From: a bacterium
GTDB lineage: Bacteria; Auribacterota; UBA3054; JAAYZF01
DNA: 39,002 bases
Assembly (NCBI GenBank): GCA_012514975.1
Contig: JAAYZF010000136.1
Coordinates: 1-39,002 of the forward strand
Direction of reading: 5' to 3'
The notes below the pieces were generated by a model that had not been told where the DNA came from, did no database searches, and was given only the letters and a program-made list of their open reading frames with translations. Below, piece by piece: positions 6,993 through 13,999 of this stretch. Position 1 is the first letter of the stretch, and every line of letters begins with the position of its first letter. The position numbers and the translations under genes are program-made.

Positions 6993-8074
6993 ACTCCGGG
7001 CTCAAAATAGTCGCCTGGGAGACGACACGGCGGTGTGTGCTGCATTGCCGGCACTGCCGCGGCGCGGCGCGTGACGAGGACTACGCGGGCGAGCTCTCGA
7101 CCGCCGAATGCCTGCGCGTCGTCGATGCCATCGCCGCGTTCGCCACGCCCATGCTCATCCTCACCGGCGGCGAGCCGATGACGCGGCCGGACATTTACGA
7201 CATCGCCCGTTATGCTACGGACAAAGGGCTGCGTGTCGCCATGGCGCCCTGCGGCCATCTTATCACCGCCGCCACGGCGCGACAAATCAAAAACGCCGGC
7301 GTCAAAGCCATCAGCATCAGCATTGACGGCGCGACCTCCGAGAGCCACGACGCCTTCCGTGGCGTGCCCGGCGCGTTCGCGCGAACGATGCAGGGCCTCG
7401 AGCACGCACGGGCCGCCGGCATCCCGTTCCAGATCAACACCACGGTCACGAAGCTCAATCTGTCAGAGCTGCCGATGATTCTCTCAAAAGCAATCGCGCT
7501 CGGCGCAATCGCTTTTGATGTGTTCTTCCTCGTGCCCACCGGCCGGGGCGCGGCGCTTGCCGGCCTCGAAATCACGCCCGACGAGTACGAGCGCGCACTC
7601 GAATGGATCGCGCGCACGGCCGAGGATGCGCCGATACGCGTCAGGACGACCTGCGCGCCGCACTATGCGCGCGTCGTTCGCCAGCTCGGGCTCGGGCGGC
7701 GGCACGCGCAGGAAGGGCATCCCGGCGCGGCCGCAGGAGCGGCGCAGGCGGACGGCGCTGCGCGCGGGCAGGCTTCCGGCTGCATGGCTGGCCGCGGCTT
7801 CATCTTCATCTCGCATACCGGCCTCGTGCAGCCGTGCGGCTTCTTCGACGTGGCATGCGGCGACCTGCGCGCCGAGGGGTTCAACCTGGCGGGGATATAC
7901 CGCGAGTCCACCGTGTTCACCGAGCTGCGCACGCCGGACGGGTATGAGGGCAAATGCGGCAGGTGTGAATACAAGGTTGTGTGCGGCGGGTGTCGTGCGC
8001 GCGCGCTGGCGAAAACGGGGAGCTATCTCGCCGAAGAGCCGTCGTGCGCGTACCAGCCGGGCGGCGGGGGATAG
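6989..8074 (+). CDS. ahbD: AhbD heme synthase (radical SAM Fe-coproporphyrin decarboxylase)
   Basis: A radical SAM enzyme that oxidatively decarboxylates two propionates of Fe-coproporphyrin III to vinyls, giving heme b. The cluster motif CVLHCRHC follows IVAWETTRR and LTGGEPMTRPD follows. The C-terminal half carries CMAGRGFIFISHTG, PCGFF and CGRCEYKVVCGGCRARA, which bind an auxiliary cluster and distinguish AhbD from AhbC. No ATG or GTG lies near the expected N-terminus. A CTG at 6989 overlaps the ahbC TGA and has GAGGAG (6975-6980) 8 bases upstream, so I take it as the start (361 aa). A TTG at 6941 (377 aa, 52-base overlap with ahbC) is the alternative. Confidence 0.85.
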   Translation: MNSGLKIVAWETTRRCVLHCRHCRGAARDEDYAGELSTAECLRVVDAIAAFATPMLILTGGEPMTRPDIYDIARYATDKGLRVAMAPCGHLITAATARQIKNAGVKAISISIDGATSESHDAFRGVPGAFARTMQGLEHARAAGIPFQINTTVTKLNLSELPMILSKAIALGAIAFDVFFLVPTGRGAALAGLEITPDEYERALEWIARTAEDAPIRVRTTCAPHYARVVRQLGLGRRHAQEGHPGAAAGAAQADGAARGQASGCMAGRGFIFISHTGLVQPCGFFDVACGDLRAEGFNLAGIYRESTVFTELRTPDGYEGKCGRCEYKVVCGGCRARALAKTGSYLAEEPSCAYQPGGGG

Positions 8075-8160
8075 AGGCTGCGCGCGGGTCAATCTGCCGC
8101 ACGCCAATGTAGGCGGCGATTCCGCGCAGCCCAGCGGGATCGACGGCCGTTGTCGTGGCC

Positions 8161-8208
8161 GTTTGTGTTGCAGTTTGTGTGGCAGTTTGTGTTGCAGTTT
8201 GTGTGGCA
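8161..8208. repeat. 12-bp tandem repeat, four copies
   Basis: Exactly four head-to-tail copies of GTTTGTGT(T/G)GCA, alternating T and G at position 9, so it is also two copies of a 24-bp unit. Its length is a multiple of three and one frame translates as a repeated VCVA pattern, but no credible gene surrounds it. Confidence 0.9.
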
Positions 8209-8237
8209 ACGGGCTTTGGCCGTTGGTCGTTCGGTCG

Positions 8238-8351
8238 CTGGCCGGATCCCAGCGCCACACCAGCACCGGCAGCGGCTCGCTTCAGCGGGGCCGTTGTCGT
8301 CTGTGTGGCAATCCCGCATGGCGGGACTGGCCGGATCCCAGCGCCACACCA
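8238..8351. repeat. 25-bp direct repeat pair
   Basis: The 25-bp sequence beginning CTGGCCGGATCCCAGCGCCA occurs identically at 8238-8262 and 8327-8351, 89 bp apart. Between the copies are short matches (GTGTGGCAA, GCCGTTGTCGT) to the DNA just upstream, so the block looks like a decayed longer duplication. Confidence 0.85.
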
Positions 8352-8464
8352 ACTGCGGCAACGGCCCGCCTGAAGGCGGAACTCCAAACCAATCAAGGCC
8401 TGTCGGAATCGCCGGGCACGCAGCAACAAACGACCGGCGACGAGAACGATTTCAGATGGTGTCA

Positions 8465-8496
8465 CAAATCTGTTGCGCCGTCCAACAACAGATTTG
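8465..8496. repeat. Perfect inverted repeat upstream of the vapBC promoter
   Basis: CAAATCTGTTG (8465-8475) and CAACAGATTTG (8486-8496) form a perfect 11-bp stem with a 10-base loop. It lies just before the -35 of the promoter at 8499. No T-run follows, so it is not a typical terminator; it could be a regulatory site or a remnant element. A similar CAAATC...GATTTG structure lies at 27563-27595. Confidence 0.7.
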
Positions 8497-8498
8497 GG

Positions 8499-8527
8499 TT
8501 GCATTTGCACAGGAAATGTGCTACACT
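8499..8527 (+). promoter_or_regulatory. Promoter of the toxin-antitoxin pair
   Basis: TTGCAT (8499-8504), a 17-base spacer and TACACT (8522-8527) with TGC in front, an extended -10. The predicted leader to the antitoxin start at 8590 is about 55 bases. Confidence 0.6.
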
Positions 8528-8537
8528 GTCACTGTGT
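8523..8537. promoter_or_regulatory. Candidate autorepressor operator overlapping the -10
   Basis: A 15-base imperfect palindrome, ACACTGTCACTGTGT, with six of seven symmetric pairs matching around the central C. It overlaps the -10 and the predicted transcription start, a usual place for antitoxin or toxin-antitoxin autorepression. Binding is inferred only from position and symmetry. Confidence 0.45.
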
Positions 8538-8589
8538 GATTCCCGAATGCCAGTTCAGGGGGTATCGGGTAACAACAGGAATTGGAGCC

Positions 8590-8829
8590 ATGACCAAGAA
8601 CATCACCTTGCGCGTCGATGCGGCGCTTGTGCGTGAAGCCAAGATCATCGCTGCCAAGCGCGGAACGTCACTCTCCGCCATGGCGGCCGAATGGCTCGCG
8701 TCGCTCACGCGCCGTGAGACCGAGTATGACAAGGCGATGAAGCAGGATCTGGCGTTTCTCGACAAGCCCCGGAAGCTCGGCACATACGGCAAGGCAACGT
8801 GGACGCGGGATGAGCTCCATGAGCGTTGA
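8590..8829 (+). CDS. VapB-type ribbon-helix-helix antitoxin
   Basis: A 79-residue protein. The N-terminal 40 residues, starting MTKNITLRVDAALVREAK, fit a ribbon-helix-helix DNA-binding fold: a beta strand followed by two helices. The C-terminal part with FLDKPRKLGTYGKATWTRDEL is suited to wrapping a PIN toxin. It would neutralise the downstream toxin and repress its own promoter, where a palindrome is seen at 8523-8537. The start at 8590 is chosen because the RHH strand begins there; AGGA lies 9 bases upstream. The frame is open further upstream, but that part is not protein-like. It overlaps the toxin gene, as is usual for such pairs. Confidence 0.8.
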   Translation: MTKNITLRVDAALVREAKIIAAKRGTSLSAMAAEWLASLTRRETEYDKAMKQDLAFLDKPRKLGTYGKATWTRDELHER

Positions 8830-9235
8830 GTTCGTCGACACGAATGTCCAGGTGTATGCCCGCGACGAGCATGCCGGCGTCAAGCGCGCGCCGGCGGCGC
8901 GCCTGCTTGAACAGCTCTGGCGCGACAAGCGCGGCGCCACGAGCATCCAGGTGCTGTGCGAGTTCTATGCGGTGACCACGCAGAAGCTCCGCTCGCCGCT
9001 TTCGCCCGAAGACGCGCGTCTCGTCGTGCACAGCCTGTCGCAGTGGTGCGTGCATGCGCCTTCATCCCTTGACGTCCTCCGTGCCGGCGAGCTGGCGCAG
9101 CGGTACCGTCTGTCGTTCTGGGATGCCATGATCGTGCGGAGCGCCATCGCGCTCGAATGCAGCGTGCTGTGGTCTGAGGACTTTCAGGACGGCGCCGTTT
9201 ATGACGGCGTAACCGTGCGGAACCCCTTTAAGTAA
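8810..9235 (+). CDS. vapC: VapC-type PIN-domain ribonuclease toxin
   Basis: A 141-residue PIN-domain protein, predicted to cleave RNA with Mg or Mn. The acidic set is visible: D10 in FVDTNVQVYA, E51 in CEFYAV, D105 in LSFWDAMIVRSA and D124 in LWSEDF, in the usual order for VapC. Two starts are possible, 8810 and 8819, overlapping the antitoxin by 20 or 11 bases. The stop codon (9233-9235) directly abuts the ATG of the siroheme decarboxylase gene with no intervening base. The pair therefore sits inside the heme cluster and is probably cotranscribed with the genes that follow. Confidence 0.88.
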   Translation: MSSMSVEFVDTNVQVYARDEHAGVKRAPAARLLEQLWRDKRGATSIQVLCEFYAVTTQKLRSPLSPEDARLVVHSLSQWCVHAPSSLDVLRAGELAQRYRLSFWDAMIVRSAIALECSVLWSEDFQDGAVYDGVTVRNPFK

Positions 9236-10303
9236 ATGATGGCCGCGCAAGAAAGGACGGCCGATACGGACGTGCTCGTCGCATTGCAGGCGGGCGTGCC
9301 GATCGAGCGGCGCCCGTTTGCCGCGCTGGGCGCGCAGCTTGGCATGAGCGAGGACGCCATGCTCGGCCGGCTGCGCGTTGCGTTCGACGAGGGCATCGCG
9401 CGCCGCTTCGGCGCCGTGTTCGACGCGCGCCGCCTTGGCTACAGGAGCACGCTCTGCGCGCTCGAACTCGAGCCGGCGGAGTTGGACGGCGTCGCAGCGC
9501 GCATCGTGCCGCTCGAAGGCGTGACGCACTGCTACCTGCGCGGCTGGCCTGCGGAGCTCGACGGGGATGGCCCCGGCGGCCCGCATGGCGCCCTGGCGCC
9601 GAATCTGTGGTTCACGTACACCGAGCTGGCTGACGCGTTCGACGACGGGCTTGCGCGCGTCCGCGATCTGGCAGCGCCGCATGCGCTGCTCGTGCTTCCC
9701 GCGGCGAGGCGGTTCAAAATCGATGTCGTGCTCGGCCCCGGGCAGCGCGACCGGATGGAATCCTTTCCCGGCCGCGCGCGCCGTGCAGCCGTCGATGACG
9801 GCGGCGACGAGCCCTTTCGCGCGTTCACCGAGACCGAGAAGCGCGTAGTGCGCGACATGCAGGGCGCCATCCCGCCCGGCCCGGCGCCGTTCGACGCGAT
9901 CGCGGCGCGCAACGGGTATGAGGCTGACGCGTTCATCGCCCTGCTGCGCGGCTGGGAGGGCGAAGGCGTTCTGCGCCGCGTCGCCCTGATTCTCCGACAC
10001 TACAACGCCGGCTTCAAGGCCAACGCGATGTGCGTCTGGCGTGTCGACGCGGAACGCGTGGTCGCCGCCGGCCGCGCGCTTGCGGCATGTCCTGAGGTGA
10101 CGCACTGCTATGAGCGTGTCATTGCGCCGGGTTTTCCGTACAACATCTATGCGATGATCCACACGGCCGGCTGGGCGGAGACGCGCGCGCTGTTCGAGAG
10201 CATCGAGGCGCGTGCAGGCCTTGCGGACGGGCGGATGCTCTGTTCGCTGCGCGAGTACAAGAAGACGAGCCCCAGCTACTTTGCGGCTGGAACGGCAAAG
10301 TAG
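9236..10303 (+). CDS. Fused siroheme decarboxylase (AhbA-AhbB type)
   Basis: A 355-residue protein made of two Lrp/AsnC-like halves, about 1-165 and 190-355. Each half has a winged-helix segment and a ferredoxin-like sensor domain. Family marks are RRFGAVFDARRLGY and GVTHCYLR in the first half, and LRHYNAGFKANAMCVW, VTHCYER, PYNIYAMIH and REYKKTSPSY in the second. Siroheme decarboxylase removes two acetate carboxyls from siroheme to give 12,18-didecarboxysiroheme. In sulfate reducers AhbA and AhbB are separate subunits; here they are one chain, as in the related NirDL of heme d1 synthesis. No ribosome site precedes the ATG, which abuts the vapC stop, so translation probably depends on termination of vapC. 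A second ATG follows at 9239. Confidence 0.85.
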   Translation: MMAAQERTADTDVLVALQAGVPIERRPFAALGAQLGMSEDAMLGRLRVAFDEGIARRFGAVFDARRLGYRSTLCALELEPAELDGVAARIVPLEGVTHCYLRGWPAELDGDGPGGPHGALAPNLWFTYTELADAFDDGLARVRDLAAPHALLVLPAARRFKIDVVLGPGQRDRMESFPGRARRAAVDDGGDEPFRAFTETEKRVVRDMQGAIPPGPAPFDAIAARNGYEADAFIALLRGWEGEGVLRRVALILRHYNAGFKANAMCVWRVDAERVVAAGRALAACPEVTHCYERVIAPGFPYNIYAMIHTAGWAETRALFESIEARAGLADGRMLCSLREYKKTSPSYFAAGTAK

Positions 10304-10316
10304 CTGAGAGACGACT

Positions 10317-11813
10317 ATGACGAGGAAAACGGAAATGCACACGGCGTTCCCCGTGAGCCTGCTGGCCGAGGGGAGAACCTGCCTTGTGATCGGCGGCGGC
10401 AAGGTGGCCGCGCGCAAGGTGCGCCTGCTCCTTGATGCCTGTGCCGACGTGACCGTGATCAGCCCGGACATCTGCGACGAGATGCAGCAGATCGTCAAGC
10501 AGCGCCCGGTGCGCTGGATTTCGCGGAAAGTGGAGGACGGCGATGTCAAGGACGCGTTCCTCGTCTTCGCCGCCACGAACGACCGGGCGGTGAACCGCCG
10601 GGTGCTCACGAGCTGCAACGCCGCGCGCGTGCTGTGCTGCTGCGTGGACGGCAACTGGAGCAGCAGCGACTTCGTCACGCCCGCCACGCTGCGCAAGGAG
10701 GGGCTCACCGTCTCCGTCGCCACCGGCGGGCAGTCGTGCCGCCGCTCGCGCATCGTGAAGGAGAATCTCGCCCGGCACATCGAGATGGTCGAGACTACCG
10801 ACATGATCGTGATCGGCACGGACCACAACCATCTCGAGCTCGAGCGCCGCGAGCCGCTGCACCTTGCCGACGAGCGGTTGGACCAGATGGGCCGCATGCT
10901 CGGGCAGATATGGGGCGTGCACGAGTTCGTCATCCTCAACACGTGCAACCGCGTCGAAGTGCTCGCCGCTGTCTCGCAGGACGCGGGCACCATCCAGCTC
11001 ATCTGCCGCCTGCTCGGGTTCGAAGGCCTGCGCGAGGAGGAGTACTACGTCAGGCGCGGGTACGACGCGTTCGAGCACACGGCGCTGCTCATGGCCGGCC
11101 TGCTCTCGCAGGCGCCCGGCGAGTATCACATCGTCTCGCAGGTGAAGGACGCGCTCGCCACGGCCGTGAAGGCTGCGCGGGCCGGCGGCATCATGCAGGA
11201 ATGGGCCGACTCGGCGCTGCACGTGTCAAAGGCGATTCGCGATGCGGTCGGGCCGCAGATCCGCGATGCGGAGATCGAAGACCTGTGCCTCGACTACGTC
11301 GCGGCCGCGGGCCCCGCGCTGCACGGCCGGGCGTTTGTCGTCGTCGGCGCCGGCGTCGTCGGACGCGGCGTGGTCGAGCGCTGGGTCGCGAAAGGCGGCT
11401 CATGCGACTGGTACTACCATCTCAACAAGCCCGAGGTGCCCGCGGCGTTGAGCGACCGCGTACGCCTCCTGACGCTCAACCAGTTGCGCACGCATCTTGC
11501 CGCCGCGGGCGTTGTCGTCTGTACAACGTCAAGCGAAGGCTATGTGCTCCACAAGGGCCATGCGCCCTTCTTCGACCTCGAACACGATGTGCTCGTGATG
11601 GACCTCTCGATTCCGCGCAACGTCGAGCCGGCGCTGGACAAGCTGACCGCGACACTGCGCGTGCTTGACCTTGACGACCTTAAACGCTGGTACTGGCGCT
11701 CTGCCGTCGACGTGACCAGTATCATCGACACCGGCCGGCGCATCGTTGGCGGCCACCGCGAACTCTATGACAAGATCGTCAGAAGTTTTCAGAGCGGGCG
11801 CGCGGAGCAGTAA
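10317..11813 (+). CDS. hemA: SirC-HemA fusion: precorrin-2 dehydrogenase plus glutamyl-tRNA reductase
   Basis: A 498-residue bifunctional protein. Residues about 10-158 form a SirC/Met8-like domain with the NAD-binding GGGKVAARK at 26-34 and an Asp in CCCVDGNW, for oxidation of precorrin-2 to sirohydrochlorin. From about 162 it is glutamyl-tRNA reductase, which makes glutamate-1-semialdehyde; the catalytic cysteine is C210 in LNTCNRVEV, and GAGVVGRGV near 343 binds NADPH. The tail after LDLDDLKRWYWR is only about 45 residues, so the C-terminal dimerisation domain looks shortened. The protein joins the first committed step with a later branch step. A second possible start is 10335. The gene overlaps the next by 47 bases. 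Confidence 0.88.
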   Translation: MTRKTEMHTAFPVSLLAEGRTCLVIGGGKVAARKVRLLLDACADVTVISPDICDEMQQIVKQRPVRWISRKVEDGDVKDAFLVFAATNDRAVNRRVLTSCNAARVLCCCVDGNWSSSDFVTPATLRKEGLTVSVATGGQSCRRSRIVKENLARHIEMVETTDMIVIGTDHNHLELERREPLHLADERLDQMGRMLGQIWGVHEFVILNTCNRVEVLAAVSQDAGTIQLICRLLGFEGLREEEYYVRRGYDAFEHTALLMAGLLSQAPGEYHIVSQVKDALATAVKAARAGGIMQEWADSALHVSKAIRDAVGPQIRDAEIEDLCLDYVAAAGPALHGRAFVVVGAGVVGRGVVERWVAKGGSCDWYYHLNKPEVPAALSDRVRLLTLNQLRTHLAAAGVVVCTTSSEGYVLHKGHAPFFDLEHDVLVMDLSIPRNVEPALDKLTATLRVLDLDDLKRWYWRSAVDVTSIIDTGRRIVGGHRELYDKIVRSFQSGRAEQ

Positions 11814-13908
11814 CCTCTCGCTCGTCCAGGCGCGCGCCGCTCTCGATGCCATCACCGCCCTCGCGCCCGGCATCGCGTTTGACCTCATTCCCTGTTCGTC
11901 CCCCGGCGACCGCGACAGGGTCACTGACCTGCGTGACACGCCGCCCGATTTCTTCACGCGCGACATCGACTGCGCGGTGCTCGACGGCAGCCTCGATTGC
12001 GGCGTGCACAGCGCGAAAGACCTTCCCGCGCCCATGACGCCCGGCCTTGACTGGCTCTGGCTGCCCTGGCGTGAGGACCGCCGCGACGCCCTCGTCCTCC
12101 CGCTCGGCGCAGCGCTCGACACGCTGCCGCCCGAACCGCACATCGGCGTCAGCAGCGGCCGCCGCGAGCAGTATGCCCGCCGCCGCTTCCCCCGCGCACG
12201 CCTCCTTTCCATCCGCGGCAGCATCGAACAGCGGATCGCCCAGCTCGATGAAGGGAAATACGACCTCCTCATCATGGCCGGCGCGGCGCTCAACCGCCTT
12301 GGCCTCGCAGGCCGCATCGCCGAATGGATTCCGCCCGGCGAGCTCGAACCGCCCGAAGGCCAGGGCGCCCTCGCAATCACGTTCCGCGCCGCCGACGCCC
12401 GCATGCTCCGCCTGCGCAGCCTGTTCGTTCATGCCGTCACCTTCGCCGGCGCGGGAAGCGGCCGCGCAGAACTCTGCACCATCGCCGCGGCAGCCGCGCT
12501 CGAGACGTGCGACGTCTGCTTCCACGACACGCTTATGGATGCCGCGCTGCTCGACCGCGTGCCCGCGCACGCCGCGCGCATCGACGTCGGCAAGCGGTGC
12601 GGCCGCCATTCAGTCGCGCAGGACGACATCTCGCGCATGATCGCCGATTACGCGCGCCGCGGGCTGCGTGTCGTGAGGCTCAAGGGCGGCGACCCGGGCA
12701 TCTTCGGCCGGCTCGCCGAGGAAATCGATGTCCTCGATGCGCACCACCTGCCGTACCGCGTCATCCCCGGCATCAGCAGCCTGCAGGCGGCGACGACGGG
12801 CACGGGCATGCTCCTTACACGCCGCGGCGTCTCGCGTGGATTCACCGCTATGACGCCGCGAGCCGAAGGCGGGGGCCCGGCCGCGGTGGACGCCGGCGCG
12901 CGCGCAGCGTTGCCGCTTGTACTCTTCATGGCCGTCAAAGTGGCCGGGGATGTTGCCGCGCAGCTCGTCGCCGACGGCGTCGATGCAGCCACGCCCTGCG
13001 CGTTCGTTTTTGACGCCGGCGCATGCGATGAGCGGATCGTCCGGTGTACGCTTGGCGCCGTGGCATCCGGCCCGCATGGCGCCGCCGCGGATGAAACGGC
13101 TCCGGGCCTGCTCATCGTGGGCGGCGTCACCCGTTATTCCTATCACCCTGATTTCTCGGCGTTCCAGGGCAGGCGCATCCTGCTCACGTGCAGTGCCGCG
13201 CTGCAGGAAGAGGCGTGCCGGCTGGTTGAATGGCTCGGAGGCCTGCCCGTCCCGCTGCCGCTCATCCGTCTCACGCCCACGGAAGCCGCGCGCAGCGAGT
13301 TGTCACGCATCGATGCGTTTGGCGCAATCGTCCTGACGTCTCCGTCCGCCGTTGATTGCCTCTTCAATCTTCTGACAGCGACTCGTGTCGACGTCAGAAG
13401 ATTGGGGCGCGTCATCGTGTGCGGGCCTGGAACGGCGCGGGCGCTCGAGCGCCACAATGTCCATGCCGATGTGACGCCAGGAGCGCAGTTCGGCGCCGCG
13501 GGCCTTGTGAACGCTCTCGAGGGCCTTGAGCTCCGCGGCATGCGCATCCTGCGCCTGCGCTCGGAAAAGGCCGGGAGCGCCATCGCCGACGCGCTGCGCG
13601 GGCAGGGAGCCGAGGTGACCGACTGCGTGCTGTATGAAAATGAACGCGTGTGCCATGACACGCTGCCCGCGTTCGATGCCGCGTTCTTCGCCAGCGCTTC
13701 AGCCGTCGATGCTTATCTCGCACAATGGCCGCTCGACACCCTGACGGGCAAACACGTCTGCGCCATTGGCGTCCCGACGCTCGATGCATTGGCTCGCGCC
13801 GGCGTCGGCCACGCGCGCGCCGCGGCCGAGGCAACGGTCGAAGGCGGCATTCGCGCGCTCGCCGCGCTGTTCGTCGAGCACGCGCTCAAATGCCTGCACG
13901 CTGCATGA
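11767..13908 (+). CDS. HemC (truncated)-SUMT-HemD trifunctional fusion
   Basis: A 713-residue fusion. Residues 1-220 match hydroxymethylbilane synthase domains 1-2: GARSSNLSLVQA, HSAKDLP with the catalytic Asp at D85, SSGRREQ, and EPPEGQGALAI. Immediately afterwards, at 222, begins a SUMT/CobA methyltransferase (VTFAGAGSG, VGKRCGRHS, VVRLKGGDPGIFGR, PGISS) that makes precorrin-2 from uroporphyrinogen III. From about 470 it is HemD, uroporphyrinogen III synthase. HemC domain 3, with the GGC cysteine that carries the dipyrromethane cofactor, is absent, and the E. coli Lys55/Lys59 region reads DFFTRDID. The ATG at 11767 is preferred to a TTG at 11746; both overlap hemA. Confidence 0.88.
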   Translation: MTRSSEVFRAGARSSNLSLVQARAALDAITALAPGIAFDLIPCSSPGDRDRVTDLRDTPPDFFTRDIDCAVLDGSLDCGVHSAKDLPAPMTPGLDWLWLPWREDRRDALVLPLGAALDTLPPEPHIGVSSGRREQYARRRFPRARLLSIRGSIEQRIAQLDEGKYDLLIMAGAALNRLGLAGRIAEWIPPGELEPPEGQGALAITFRAADARMLRLRSLFVHAVTFAGAGSGRAELCTIAAAAALETCDVCFHDTLMDAALLDRVPAHAARIDVGKRCGRHSVAQDDISRMIADYARRGLRVVRLKGGDPGIFGRLAEEIDVLDAHHLPYRVIPGISSLQAATTGTGMLLTRRGVSRGFTAMTPRAEGGGPAAVDAGARAALPLVLFMAVKVAGDVAAQLVADGVDAATPCAFVFDAGACDERIVRCTLGAVASGPHGAAADETAPGLLIVGGVTRYSYHPDFSAFQGRRILLTCSAALQEEACRLVEWLGGLPVPLPLIRLTPTEAARSELSRIDAFGAIVLTSPSAVDCLFNLLTATRVDVRRLGRVIVCGPGTARALERHNVHADVTPGAQFGAAGLVNALEGLELRGMRILRLRSEKAGSAIADALRGQGAEVTDCVLYENERVCHDTLPAFDAAFFASASAVDAYLAQWPLDTLTGKHVCAIGVPTLDALARAGVGHARAAAEATVEGGIRALAALFVEHALKCLHAA

Positions 13909-13919
13909 GCAAAGTGGAT

Positions 13920-13934
13920 GGGGGCTATGCCCCC
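13920..13934. other. Short hairpin between the HemC-HemD fusion and hemB
   Basis: GGGGGC-TAT-GCCCCC forms a 6-bp stem 11 bases after the fusion gene's stop. No T-run follows, so it is at best a weak terminator or pause site. A second weak stem (GACCGG...CCGGTC) lies a little further on before hemB. Confidence 0.4.
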
Positions 13935-13999
13935 GTTAGGTGATGACCGGCCGGCACGATCCGGTCGCACACATATTAACATAGTGTAGTGAGGCGCCC

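Larger units (their letters stand above)
8075..8498. other. Repeat-rich intergenic region before the toxin-antitoxin pair
   Basis: About 420 bp without a convincing gene. It holds, in order, a degenerate relative of the interspersed hairpin repeat (about 8112-8150), a 12-bp tandem repeat, a 25-bp direct repeat pair and an 11-bp inverted repeat. Short open frames here only translate the repeats. A transcript from the ahb genes would cross this region to reach vapBC. Confidence 0.6.

Noticed and set aside
8155-8373. Small protein with repeated VCVA motif
   Set aside because: The frame only translates the 12-bp tandem repeat and flanking direct repeats; there is no ribosome site or family match.
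8465-8496. Intrinsic terminator for the ahb genes
   Set aside because: The stem is perfect but is not followed by a T-run on either strand, and it lies directly against a promoter -35.
9062-11002. Long minus-strand open frame (about 646 codons) across the decarboxylase and hemA genes
   Set aside because: It is antisense to two clearly recognised enzymes, has an Arg/Ala/Ser-rich composition typical of a high-GC shadow frame and matches no family.
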